A stretch of 64,000 nt of DNA from Cordilura impudica (Eukaryota; Arthropoda; Insecta; Diptera; Scathophagidae): the NCBI GenBank assembly GCA_963682025.1, contig OY821519.1:94788585-94852584 (forward strand), read 5' to 3'. Position numbers and translations under genes: made by a program. Each line of letters starts with the position of its first letter. Position 1 is the stretch's first letter. Of this stretch, positions 44,810-56,000 are shown piece by piece. The notes beneath the pieces are model-generated. The model had not been told where the DNA came from and did not search any database. It saw nothing but the letters and a program-made list of their open reading frames with translations.

Positions 44810-45439
44810 GACAAGGAAAATCATATTCTAGGGATCAAAATAAGAAACTTTGCCCAAGGAACCATACCTCTAAAACGAATTCTGATGTCCCGACTTTTGA
44901 CCTCTGTCTGTCTGCCATGGGGCAACCCCATTCCACCTCATGCAATTGATCTGAAACTTGGCCCATGGTCTTGTTGTGACTACAGATTAATTTTGGGGTA
45001 GTCACGCATAGTCACGGACTGATCTAAAAGTCATTTACCCTCATCCGATCGATCTTTTTGAATAACATAACATAGTCAAGGCGTATGATTATTATTTATT
45101 AGCAGAGTTGAAGATACGTATACGTATGAGTGTTAATTTTAATATTAAATCAAACATAGTCAGCCCAATTCTAAACAAAAAATAATGATTTTTTGATATG
45201 TTTGTATGGGGAACCCCCATGGGAATTCCAGGGGGTGTGCTACTGGCATGAATGGGTGGGCCCTCCAAAGTTAGTGGGGGTCGATCATACATTTGGACTC
45301 GATTGGGGCACTATAAATGGGTCAAAGTGAGACAGACAGACAGGCAGGTCAAAAGTCGGGACATCAGAATTCGTTTTAGAGGTATGGTTCCTCTGAATAA
45401 GTTTCTTATTTTGATCCCTAGAATACGATTTTCCTTGTC
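44810..45439. mobile_element. Foldback MITE, 630 bp
   Basis: Arms of about 120 bp (GACAAGGAAAATCATATTCT… and complement) at 44810-44930 and 45319-45439, with conserved GTCCCGACTTTTGACCT near the inner ends. It lies directly before the mariner remnant and may have inserted in its 5' part. Confidence 0.7.
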
Positions 45440-45446
45440 GTTGTGG

Positions 45447-45949
45447 TCGCACAAATACAAATGACGCTGAACGTTCTGGACGGCCAATTGAGGTCAATAC
45501 ACCCGAAAATGTCGAAAAAATCCATGATATGGTGTTGACCGATCGAAGAGTAAAAGTGCGTGAGATTGCCATACGCATTTCATATGGCAGTGTGGTTTCG
45601 ATTTTAAATGATCATTTGGGTTTAAGAAAGCTGTCTGCAAGATGGGTGCCGCCTTTACTCTCAATTGACCATAAACGTAATCGTGTGACAACTTCAAAGG
45701 ATTGTTTGTTGGGCTACGAATTGGTACCTCATCAACCATATTCTCCGGATTTAGCCCTCAGTGACTATTTCCAATTTCCAAACCTAAAGAAATGGCTTGG
45801 TGGAAAGAGATTTAGCTCCAAATGAAATTATTGATCACATATATGCCTCTTTTATGGACCTCGAAAAATCCTATTTTTTGGAAGGGATACAAAAATTAGA
45901 GAAACGTTGGACTAAGTGTATTGAGCTAAAAAAAAAGAGACTATGTTGA
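45447..45949 (+). pseudogene. mariner transposase, internally deleted
   Basis: Reads ERSGRPIEVNTPENVEKIHD, then TDRRVKVREIAIRISYGSVV (second HTH region), jumps from TTSKDCL to HQPYSPDLALSDYFQFPNLK (third catalytic Asp of DD34D), and continues with KKWLGGKRF and LEKRWTKCIELK after a one-base shift near 45822. The first and second catalytic Asp are deleted. TIR-like CATAGTC-CGGAC strings occur near 45010 and 46000. Confidence 0.85.
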
Positions 45950-46044
45950 AAATAATATTTTTTTTTTTTTTGCAAAAAAAAACTGTGTTTCATTCTAAAA
46001 GTCACGGACTATGCAATAATTTAATTTTTTTTTCGCTTGTTGTT

Positions 46045-46143
46045 TTTATACCATATACCACAACGTGGTCAGACCCATCTTTTATTATACCGACCGACTC
46101 AGAATCACTTTCTGAGTCGCTTTAGCAATGTTCGTCCGTCGGT
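46045..46143 (+). mobile_element. Mini-me-like fragment A9
   Basis: TATACCATATACCACAACGT through TTCGTCCGTCGGT. It is cut off at the start of LT2. Confidence 0.55.
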
Positions 46144-48190
46144 CTGAGTTAGAGGGGATCAAAATTTGACATTTTGGCCAAACAGGTGTTTTTCTCATCC
46201 ATGTAACTTATTACCTATTGTTCTTAGAAAATTTTCTCCCAAATAGTTTAGATAGCTATTTCTTCAATATTTCGGAAAAAAATACTTAAAAAAAAAAATT
46301 TTTTTTTTTCCTGAATCAAAACATTTTTTGCCTTTTTTTCAAAAAGGGCATTATTTTTTTTTTTTTTTTTTCGTAAGAAAGCTTAGGATTTTTCCTTTAA
46401 GAGGTTTTTGGTCGCTTAGTGGGATGCGAGTGGGATATCTTTCAAAATAAATGTTTTTTAACTCAAGACAACGGTTTTTAAAGTTTTCACAAATGCAATA
46501 TTTTGAATTTTTTTTCCTATTTGTGTGTAAAGCCTTACAAATAAAGCTTATACTGAGAAACTAGACAAATCAACCTTTCCGAAGGTATGTACACGTACCT
46601 AACTAAAATTTCATACCCTCAATACTGTAATACCCAGAATATGTTAACCTCAGAAAAAAAATCACTTTTTTTCTATAGAAATGTTGAAAAATTATTATTT
46701 TTTATTTATTTGTAATAATAATTAAATTAATATATAATAATAATAATATTAAAAATAAAAAGATAAATAATTTATTAAAATTTAATCTTCATTAAATTAG
46801 ATCCATTTATATCATAACTATTTTTATACTTAATTTATTGTAGCTGATGAAGTATTTAAGTCTTGTAAATTTTTAAATACCCAGTCTTTCATCCAGCTTT
46901 TTTGTCGCCTTTATTTACTGCGTTTTTTTGTCAATCCTTTCTTGGCGTTACTAGGTTCAGCTGTTGATTTCGCTGCTGGTTTATTTGTTGTCTTTGGAAA
47001 AAAATCGCATTGAATAGAGGTAGAAAACTTTTTCAACTTGGGTCTTCCATCGACAAGCGGTATAAAAGCATGGTATTGAGCGGTGCCATCGATTGTTACC
47101 GCAGCATCGAATCTGCGCTTCAGTGTTTTCAATGTTTCCTGATGATCCTCTTTGCTACTAAAAACTATTTTAGTTTCTTTACAATAACTTGTATGGCATC
47201 GTGAAGAACATATTTATAGTTTTCTGCGAAATCATATGAAATAACGAATTCACCAGACTTCAAATGTATCTTCAAATCCTTGAAGAATGACCATTGCTCT
47301 TTGACTAAAAAGTCATGGTTTCTCAAGCTTAGCAATCCTGTATACATTTTTTCCACAAAATCATCCACATTTAAAATGATTGTTTTCAATGTGCATCTGC
47401 CAGTCTGAATTCAAGAATCAAATTTTACCTCCTCTATATATTCTCGATCTAAAGAGTTGATTAAATTTTCTTTGATGATAAGTGGCAAGAAGTTGTTGCA
47501 TTACGACACATAGTCAATTTAAGGCAATCGCGGTAAACGTGTAAATCTTCTGCCGAATCATCTGTTAAATACTTTAAGTCGATTTCCTTCAACATCAGTT
47601 TAACATTTTCATGGTAAATTTGGGATAATTTCGTGAAGCCAATTCTAACATCATCGTGTTCAGATTGAAATATTGCAAATAACTCTTTCAGGTTACAGAG
47701 AACCATTCTCTTCTGTTACGTTATGAAGGTATGTTACATACCTTCGGAAATGTTAAATTGTCTAGTTTCTCAGTATAAGTTTTATTTGTAAGGTTTTTCA
47801 CACAAATAGGAAAAAATTCAAAATAGTGCATTTGTGAAAAATTGAAAAACCGTTGTCTTGAGTTGCAAAACATTTATTTTGATAGATATCCCACTCCCAT
47901 CTCACTAAGCGACCAAAAATCTCTTAAAGGAAAAATCCTAAGCTTTCTTATGAAAAAAAAAATGCCCTTTTTGAAAAAAATGCCCTTTGGCAAAAAATGC
48001 TTTGACTTAGTAAAAAAAAAAACTACAAAAAAAAATTTTTTTTTTAAGTATTTTTTTCCCGAAATATTGAAGAAATAGCTATCTAAACTATTTGGGAGAA
48101 AAATTTCTGAGAACAATAGGTAATAAAAATTGATGATAAAAAAAACACCTGTTTGGCCAAAATGTCAAATTTTGATCCCCTCTAACTCAG
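46144..48190 (-). mobile_element. Long-TIR transposon LT2, 2.0 kb
   Basis: Arms 46144-46592 and about 47738-48190 are inverted repeats starting CTGAGTTAGAGGGGATCAAA. The central part holds a decayed gene on the minus strand. No target duplication was recognised. The sequence after 48190 may belong to a larger unit, since the interrupted mini-me does not resume there. Confidence 0.7.
46911..47706 (-). pseudogene. LT2 gene: unassigned DDE-like protein, fragments
   Basis: Pieces from 47706 downward: MVLCNLKELFAIFQSEHDDV and CRNATTSCHL; NVDDFVEKMYTGLLSLRNHD followed by SGEFVISYDFAENYKYVLHD at about 47230-47275; then LKTLKRRFDAAVTIDGTAQY with a basic Ser/Lys tail. The (V)DFAENY motif followed by a QDAIQ-like string is typical, from general knowledge, of a multicopy family of uncharacterised arthropod proteins and could be a β1-Asp of an RNase-H fold. 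The RRF-x-AA-x(4)GT-x-Y block recurs in LT3, showing that both encode the same family. Confidence 0.55.
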
Positions 48191-48596
48191 AGAGATCTTG
48201 ACCGATCTTGTTGAAAAATAGAGTCTAAACTACTATCCAATAGGACCTTGGTGCAAATTTCATCCCGATCGGAAGACATCGGTTTCAAAAGCTGGTGCAC
48301 TTGACATGAAACCCCCCATATATCAAAAAGTTTTTACCACCCACGGTTCAAATTTGTCTTATTTTAAAGGTATTGAAAATGGCTTTTAAACTGAATTTAG
48401 TTAAATATTTTTTCTGAAAGGTCAAAGGTCACTGTCACATGATTTACAGTTTGGGAAGCTATGTACATATATCTCAAAATATTAAATTTTTAAAATTCTG
48501 GAAAAAATATATGTTAATCGTGATAGTATTCTCTGCATTTGGTGCCAAAAATTTTGAGTGAGCTCTTATTGTTTCCTGAAATATTAACAAAAACTA
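48191..48596. other. No gene seen
   Basis: AT-rich sequence; CCGATCGG and other scraps resemble transposon flanks but give no coherent match inside the window. Confidence 0.4.
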
Positions 48597-48965
48597 GCAG
48601 ATTCCAGCCCTCGAAATTCCAGCGCAAATTCTAGGAAATTTTATTTTTTCATTAAATAAAGACCATAAAAGTATGAAATCAATTATAGCCAATTCACAAA
48701 TTAACACAAAAAAACTCATTTCATTACAAACACATTAACAAATTTAATAAACACACACATACCATTGTATAATTTTATGTATGTGCTAGTAGCAACTTTA
48801 AATGCAATTATTTAAAATAAAGGAAAAATTTAAAAGTCTGTAAATCTGCAAAACGGCTAAAATGAAATACCTTTCAAATAATATACGTTTGGTCAAAATC
48901 GGGTTAAAACGGTAGAACAAAACATCAGTCACAAGAAATCGCCTACCTTATTAATATTATAGATG
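48597..48965 (+). mobile_element. 5' fragment of the MULE-like element
   Basis: From CAGATTCCAGCCCTCGAAAT to …GCCTACCTTATTAATATTAT it aligns with 3105-3555 with several deletions. The catalytic part is absent. Confidence 0.65.
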
Positions 48966-49455
48966 TGAAATTGTTTAAAGAAATTTTATATGTATTTTTA
49001 TTTATTTGGGTGATATTAAATACATATATTATTTTCGACAAAAGGAGTTAAAACTAAGAAATATTTATTTTACATAGATATATTACAAACATATGCGATT
49101 AATTATTTGTAAATAATTTCAATTAAAAATTCTCGGTCTTCGGAGTACAGTTTTACTTTAAGTTTCACATAATCCGGTAACGAGTTATGATGTTCACCGC
49201 AAAACAACAACGCCTCCGGAGATTCGCTGTCACGGACTTATTAATAAAAATTTTAATTGAAAATTCTTTCAAAGATTCTTCAAATGTTATGCTATAACGT
49301 GTATATGAAATAAATAATCCAACATAATTCATAACTTCAAAAAAGAATTATCAAAAAAAAAAAAAGAAATTATACAGAGTACGTCAAAAAAAAAATTGTT
49401 TATTACAACTGCTCCCTTTTCTTCCACATGTTCATGTTGTTTTTATATTTGTGGA
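48966..49455 (-). other. Spacer with a short unexplained coding-like stretch
   Basis: On the minus strand 49237-49103 is open for 44 residues without an ATG and ends at TAA. It contains SPEALLFCGEHHNSLPDYVK and ends DREFLIEIIYK. The composition looks protein-like, but I recognise no family. It may be the end of another decayed transposon gene. Confidence 0.3.
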
Positions 49456-50132
49456 GGGGTCATTCCATATGAAATCCACCAATGGTCTGGACCTTCATAG
49501 CTCAGAATAAATTTCATTTAATTTTTTGTATTTTGGTAGTACTATTGGTTTATTTTAAACATCCAAAATTTTGAATTTTTTCAATAAGCGGTTTATGAGA
49601 TATTTGACTTTTGAAATTTTTAAAATTGCGTAATTTTTGCATTGTTTTGAAATCTTCAAATGGCTTTATCTTGAAAACTATTTAACATATAGAGCAAAAA
49701 TTGGTATTGTTCTCTTCAGATTTATATAAGCTTTAATATGATATATAACTTGGCTGTATTAAAAACTTGAAAAAGAAAATTAATAATCTTTTTTTTCAAA
49801 AAAATTTCAAAATCTCAAAATCGAAATCTTTAATTTTTTTGAAAAAAATATATTGTATTCATGCAGTTGTTGAGAACATATGTACCAAATTTGAAGATGG
49901 GATGACAATGGGTTCACATTTAAATAAATAATTGTTTATAACAATAGATCATAAATTCATTGGTAATGTGATATATCTGGCCAGATTTGATTTTTAATAA
50001 AAGTGCTTTACTTCTAAAAATATTAACATGAGCTTGAAGTTTTCAAAATAATTGTACAGTTCTAAGTTTTATTATTAATTTGAAGTTAATTTTGTTTAAA
50101 ACAATTTGTATTGAAATGAAAAATTATAAAAA

Positions 50133-50163
<31 letters not shown>

Positions 50164-50295
50164 CAAAATCTGAGATGCAACCATCATTTTTGCAGCTGTA
50201 AATTTATAACTTCTCCCAGTTGCTGGATGGATTGACCTTGCAAATTATGAAGTTCTATGGTACAGTCAAAATGTCTGCTTTTCTTGGGTAAAGGC

Positions 50296-50836
50296 CTGTA
50301 CGCAGCTTGCTAAGGAATCAAAAACTTCATATAAAAAAACGCTTCAGAAATGCTTAAGGTCTGTCAAAAAATTTCTGTTGATAGTCCGCAGCTTTTTAAA
50401 AAAGTAGTATTGTTTTTACTACTTTTTTTTGACGTAAATTAAGTTAGGCAACCCAGGCTTTGAGCAGGAATATCAAATTTTTCGTTCCTTCTGAAAGGAA
50501 TTTTGACAGGAGAGGTAAGCATAAACAAAATGTAGTATGCTAAAAAAAATAAAAGTTATTTTTCAGTTGCAAACCTGGGAAAAAACGAACAAAATTCGGC
50601 AAAAAAAAAAAAAAACAAGAAGCGGATGGGTAATTTTGATACTGAGCTTAAAAAGCGTTTAGCAGGCCAAATAAAGCAGAACCGAAGAATTGATTTGTTT
50701 TCAATTTCACAATTCTTAATAATTGACAGAAAACAGCTGATTTCTAGCGTTGCACTGAAAAGTACTTTTGTGCTTTTTTTTCTTTAAGAAATATATGAAA
50801 ATTTTCTGTTAAGATTCCTTAACAAGCTGCGTACAG
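50296..50836. mobile_element. MITE nested in LT3
   Basis: Inverted ends CTGTACGCAGCTTGCTAAGG and CTGTACGCAGCTTGTTAAGG enclose about 540 bp without coding capacity. Confidence 0.6.
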
Positions 50837-50859
50837 CTCTTAAGTAAAGGAAGAGCATG

Positions 50860-51556
50860 GTCCGCAAGGATGGAAAAATGATACATTTACTTCTTGTGCA
50901 TTACCATTTTTTGAAAGTACAAATGACAACCACCAAATGTTGTCCTAAGCACAAGTTTACAAATCCTGAAATTTAATCAAATGGCACATCTTCGACATCG
51001 GATCATACTTGAATTTTGTGTACATCATAATTTTCACTGTAAGAAATTATTTCGGTTCTCATCTTAAGTTTTGATTGAGTTATGTATGCATAGTATTTTT
51101 GTGTACCTGTAACTGCAATGGCGTTATTAAATCTCTTTTCCAAAAGTTTTTCATGTTCTAAGTAGTCTTAAATTTCACTGTCGAGATATGTTATTTACTC
51201 CACTCTAACAATTGAATAGGTGTCAAGATCTGATTTTCCACTGGATTTTGTAAGTTAGCTTTGGTTGCAAGCCTTTTAACCGTACCGCCAACCCCATCAC
51301 ATACTCCTTTACCATGTGATGTTGCACAAAAATGCAACTCTGCTTCTACTCCTTGAAAATATTCTTTGTGACAGCATAAGTTTGAAAAGTTTTTACGGTT
51401 CTTGTATTGAGAAGCAGCACCATCATTGAAGTAATAAACTTTTTTCAAATTTGGTGAAATTTCATCCTTAATAAATGAAATGCGAAAATCTTTATAAATA
51501 GATACATATATATTTTTCATTTCAATACAAATTGTTTTAAACAAAATTAACTTCAA
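50860..51556 (-). pseudogene. LT3 gene: unassigned DDE-like protein, C-terminal half
   Basis: The best segment (51556-51191) reads KKVYYFNDGAASQYKNRKNF, NLCCHKEYF, ELHFCATSHGKGVCDGVGGT and TVKRLATKANLQNP. Further down, in broken frames, EHEKLLEKRFNNAIAVTGTQ is readable and matches the end of the LT2 gene. The Y-F-x-DGAASQYKN motif fits a β4-Asp of an RNase-H-type nuclease, and SHGKGxCDGxGG is the family signature. The DFAENY part is missing here. I know such proteins as multicopy uncharacterised genes in arthropods, but cannot name a superfamily. Confidence 0.6.
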
Positions 51557-52296
51557 TTTAATAATAAAACTTAAAACTGTAAAATTATTTTGAAAACTTC
51601 AAGCTCATGTTAATATTTTTAGATGTAAAGCACTTTTATTAAAAATCAAATTTGGCCAGATATATCACATTACCAATGAATTTATGATGCACTGCTATAA
51701 ACAAATATTTAATTTAATATGAACCCATTGTCATCCCATCTTCAAATTTAGGACATATGTTCTCAACAACTGCATGAATACAATATATTTTTTTCAAAAA
51801 CATTGAAGATTTCGATTTCGAGATTTTGAAATATTTTCTGAAATTTTTTTCAAAAAAATATTAATTTTTTTTTTCAAGTTTTATAATACAGCCAAGTTAT
51901 ATATCGAACTAAAACTTATGTAAATCTCAAGATAATAACACTAATTTTAGCACTCTATGTTAAATAGTTTTCAAGATAGAGCCGTTAGATGATTTCAAAA
52001 CTGCAAAAATTACGCTATTTTAAAAATTTAAAAAGTCAATACCTCATAAAACGGCTTATTGAAAAAATTAAAAATTTTTGATTTTTTACATAAACCAATA
52101 GTACTACCAACATACAAAAAACAAACTAAATTGGAAATATCAATTTCCAAAATTATTTTTTTATTCGTTGATTTCACATGGATTGACCCAGAGAATAAAT
52201 TTTAACAGAAATATTTGATGGAATTTTATAATTAGTACATCATAAACTTTTTGGTCTATATTAAATATGTATGTATTAATGGAATTATATATTAAA

Positions 52297-52830
52297 CTAG
52301 CTGAACCCAGTGCACTTCGCTACCCCTCATCGATATAAAATAAAACAAAATAAAAAAAAAATATTTATACATTAACAAAATATTATTTATTTAATTTAGA
52401 ATTAATTATTGGAGCATAAACATATAAGTCGGTGGGTTTCCCTACACGTGAGCATGCAACATAAAGCTGTCCATGCGAGAAACATGGATTTGCTAAATTT
52501 AAGCCGCAGACTTGAAGAGATTGACCTTGAGCTTTGTTAACAGTCATCGCAAACGGTAATTGAACAGGAAACTGTAATCGCTTGAAGTCGAATGGTAAAT
52601 CAGTTGGGATCATTGGAATGCGTGGCAAAAGTACGTATGTTCCTTTATAATTTCCTGTTATAATGGTCGCTTCTATTAAATTATTTAGCATTTTTTTACT
52701 GCAAGTCGAGTGCCATTGCAAAGCCGTGGTGGATCTTTATTGCGCAGTAAAATAATGGGCACTCCAATTTTGAGTTGTAGCACATGTGGAGGAAAGCCTG
52801 GCACATCAATAATCGAATATAAAAAATTGG
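52297..52830 (-). mobile_element. Helitron 3' remnant
   Basis: On the minus strand a helicase C-terminus is followed by ~85 bp and then GGGTAGCGAAGTGCACTGGG…CTAG at 52297-52300, a CTAG terminus typical of Helitrons. The 5' part is gone. Confidence 0.7.
52383..52830 (-). pseudogene. Helitron (Pif1-type) helicase C-terminal fragment
   Basis: Reads FPPHVLQLKIGVPIILLRNK, DPPRLCNGTRLAVKK, one-base shift in a poly-A at about 52690, then RIPMIPTDLPFDFKRLQFPV, QLPFAMTVNKAQGQSLQVCG and NPCFSHGQLYVACSRVGKPT, ending NSKLNK-stop at 52383. The NKAQGQ and YVACSRV motifs are the last conserved motifs of superfamily 1B Pif1/Helitron helicases. Confidence 0.88.
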
Positions 52831-53000
52831 GTGTAGTGAGTGAAAGTTTCACACTGTGAAAGTTTAAGGAAGAATGGTGTACAGGTATGGCTTCCTACAA
52901 ATCGGAAACAAAGGGACGTGGCCCGCAGACTTTCGTATGGAATGTATACCTATTTAAGAAAACACCTTATTAAGCAAATCAATCCATGCCAAATATTGAG

Positions 53001-53570
53001 TTATATGGGCGGGGCCTCGCCCCTTTGTCCACTAACAACTTTATATAGTCAAGCGCTTAGAAGTTATTATGGATTATAATTTTTCTAAAAAGGGCGTGGT
53101 CCCGCCCAGTTTTCTTGTAGTACTATTTCTATTAATTTCAATACGATATATACCAAATATCATCGTCGTAGGTTAAAAAATTGTCGAGATATGACGATTT
53201 TAAATTTTGGATTATATGGGCGGGACCACGCCCCTTTGCCCACTAACAACTTTATATAGTTAAGGACTTAGTATTTCGCAAAAATATCCTTTTGTGAAAA
53301 TTCCATGACGACCCTTCCAGTAGTTTAGAAGATATTACGATTTTTTATTTTTCTAAAAAGGGGCGTGGTCCCGCTCACTTTTCTCCTGGTATGTATTTCT
53401 ATTCATGCCAATACTATATGTACCAAATATGACCGCTGTAGGTCAAAAAATTACCGAGATATGACGATTTAAAGTTTTGGGTTATATGGGTGTGGCACCG
53501 ACCTTTTGTCCAATCAAAAATTTATATAGCCTATTATTCCTTCCAGAGTAACAGTAACATGCTGTGATAA
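53001..53570. repeat. Tandem GGGCGTGGTC-type repeat
   Basis: About 2.3 units starting TTATATGGGCGGG (53001, 53212, 53482; 211 and 270 bp), each with CACGCCCCTTTG(C/T)CCACTA, a GGGCGTGGTCCCGC segment and a GAGATATGACGATTT end. GC-rich islands in AT-rich DNA. A diverged relative lies at 53870-54300 (GTGGGCGTGGTTC). No coding capacity. Confidence 0.65.
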
Positions 53571-53629
53571 TTTCAGGAAGATCGGTTCAGGGGTTTGGCC
53601 TCCTATAAAGCACAAACAAACACACATTC

Positions 53630-53633
<4 letters not shown>

Positions 53634-53696
<63 letters not shown>
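53634..53696. repeat. (TA)n microsatellite
   Basis: About 30 TA units after a GATCGGTTCAGGGGTTTGGC…ACAAACAAACACAC tail. The same tail without the TA tract recurs at about 54225-54300, so it probably marks the end of a mobile repeat. Confidence 0.85.
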
Positions 53697-53698
<2 letters not shown>

Positions 53699-55148
53699 TT
53701 GAAAGCAGATTAATTATAATTTAAGGTAAAATGGGGCGAAAAAGGGGGATTTGGTAATAAAAAAATGTATGGCTACCTTAATTGTAGATAAAAAGTGCAT
53801 AAAACTTTAGGTAAATACACATTACAAAAAAAGTATTTAGTATAGCAAACATTGTTATAAGTAAGTATCTGAATTAAAAAAAGGGGGCGGTGAAGTGGGC
53901 GTGGTTCATAGTTATATGGCGACGTTAACAGTATTAAGACCAATATACTACAAATTAAAAAAAACGGTGGATGAAACAAATTTGTACAGAGAAAAAAAAA
54001 TTTAAAACTTTCAAACAAAATTTGGCGTGAAAAGGTGCGTGAAAGGGGGAGTGGCGTAAGAAATGTTTATTTCTACCTCGCCTGGAGTATAATATGTATA
54101 CAATTTGAAGTAAATCTGTTAAAAACTATATGGGAGCAATTACATAATTTTTAAAAAGTGGGCGTGGTCGAAAAAAAAGGACCCTATTAATCATGCCAGA
54201 GTCCCAGTTAAATGCTGTGAAAATTTCAGGAAGATCGGTCCAGAGGTTTGGTCTCCTATAAGGTACAAACGAACAAACAAATAAACAAACACACACACAG
54301 AAAACAGATTCATTGTGGCTACCGAATTTATTACCAACCGAATTGCGATAATGCTAATAACCGATTTTCGGGTTCACGATGATTACAATTCCATTGTGTT
54401 AACAGTAAATATTTTATAATAATTTTATAATTTGCAGATGATATTAAATTACTGTTGATACAATCGAAAATACGGCTGTTCCGCTTAAGACCAATTCGGT
54501 TGGAAAATATCTTTTCTGTGTGCACATTCCATTTTATATATATAGATAATTTCAAAAAAATCGTTGCACTGAATATGTACACTTTCGACTTCGCAACGAA
54601 ACTTGACAATTCAATAATCGGATATTCATTGGCTGACTTTTTAAAGTTAAGTATCTGAATTTCAAATAAATGACTTCTGTCTCGATTTTTGCATTTACTT
54701 CGCTTTAATTTTTTTTTAGATAATTTTCGTAATATTCGATTTCTAACTTTCATAAACTCATTTAAAACACAAATATGATCTTAAAAACTTTCATTTAAAA
54801 GCGCCGAAAAAGGACTACATAAAGCGCCAAATTAGCGCTTTCTTATAAAAGGAACTAAATGGAAAAAATTCGGTTTTTGGATGGTCAAAATATAGCGCGA
54901 AAATCTGTAATAATTTCTAATAACTTTCTCAAAAACACTGTTAAATGCACAAGCAAACAAAAGTTTGGGTAAATTCTGTAATGTTAGAAAAACTTATTTC
55001 AATTTCAGTAAGTACGCAGGAACCGAAAACTCAACATGCAACATTCTAGTTGCAGAGCCTCTATAAAAAATCCAATAACGCTGATCGAGATATAACACTT
55101 GTCCTATCTCAACAACAAATTGTAAATATCTCACACAAAGTGCAGAGC
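53697..55148. other. Repeat remnants; no gene seen
   Basis: 53697-54300: second, diverged GGGCGTGG-type repeat. 54325-54530: weak match to the dispersed sequence at 14206-14370. The rest is AT-rich without signals. Confidence 0.4.
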
Positions 55149-55151
55149 TAA

Positions 55152-55641
55152 AGCTGCGTTCACACTATGTGTTTTGCCTGTGTTTTTCTTATTTTTTTAG
55201 CACGTGCAATTTGTGAACCCTTTCAAACATTGTTTATGTACAATACATTTAGCAAGACATATGTAAATTTTGCAATTAGAGCAGGTTCTATTTTTGCATA
55301 ACAAACATATGAAAATACAACACTGCTTGTGGCGAAAGAAAAACAGAGTAAATTATAAAGATTGATATTGAAAGAAAAATTATTTGTTTAATATTAATTA
55401 ACAATTAAAAAACATATAAAATATATAACTAAATTTTTAACAATAAATTTTTGTAAATTCACAAATTAAATCAGCTGTTGTTTATATTTAGAGGTTATGT
55501 CATACGGAAATACATACGTACGTTTGAACGCAAAAATTATGAATCGTATGTAAAACGCCAATTTTGAAACACACACGGAATTACGTATGGATCGAAAAAC
55601 TGAATTTACATATGGAAAATACACATAGTGTAAACACACCT
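55152..55641. mobile_element. PIF/Harbinger-like MITE upstream of gene E
   Basis: Ends AGCTGCGTTCACACTATGTG and AGGTGTGTTTACACTATGTG (minus strand), flanked by TAA on both sides (55149-55151 and 55642-55644). The 3-bp TWA duplication fits PIF/Harbinger. 490 bp, non-coding, about 270 bp upstream of the TATA box of E. Confidence 0.6.
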
Positions 55642-55909
55642 TAACTAATAAAATCCACAAAAAAATTCTTGAATGCTAAACTGGACAAAAAGTGTTTAAA
55701 CCAGCAATATAGTTATTAAGTTATTTTCAAATAAATTCACTTTCTGTTACTTTATTGTTACTGCTTCGAATATATGCCTTAACTTCATGTAAAACAATTT
55801 GAATTAGTTTAAACTTAAACTAACTAGTCGTTATTAACATTTACTTCTTGCGAGGCGAAAAATCAATGTCATTGTTGAAACATTTTAACGTTTAAAAAAT
55901 ATCTTAAGA

Positions 55910-55918
55910 TATAAATAG
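55910..55918 (+). promoter_or_regulatory. TATA box of gene E
   Basis: TATAAATAG followed by a diverged version of the shared leader (GGCACAGTATTCGTTGCAAG), 91 bp before the ATG. Confidence 0.75.
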
Positions 55919-56000
55919 CCTTGTTAAATCTAATATTAGGCACAGTATTCGTTGCAAGTTTAATTGTTTCTTTAAATTAGCATAATAATCCAGAAATATT

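Larger units (their letters stand above)
49456..52190 (-). mobile_element. Long-TIR transposon LT3, 2.7 kb
   Basis: Arms of ~680 bp (about 49456-50128 and 51513-52190) starting GGGGTCATTCCATATGAAAT and TGGGTCAATCCATGTGAAAT. The centre contains a decayed gene on the minus strand and a nested MITE. Same architecture as LT2 with unrelated TIR sequence. Confidence 0.75.

Noticed and set aside
47842..48116. ORFs rich in Phe/Lys in the right arm of LT2
   Set aside because: Translations of poly-A/T-rich inverted-repeat DNA, present on both strands.
54325..54530. Possible TIR-bounded element with ACCGAATT / AATTCGGTTGG ends, also near 14206 and 25065
   Set aside because: Matches are patchy and the boundaries differ among the three places, so no element could be defined.
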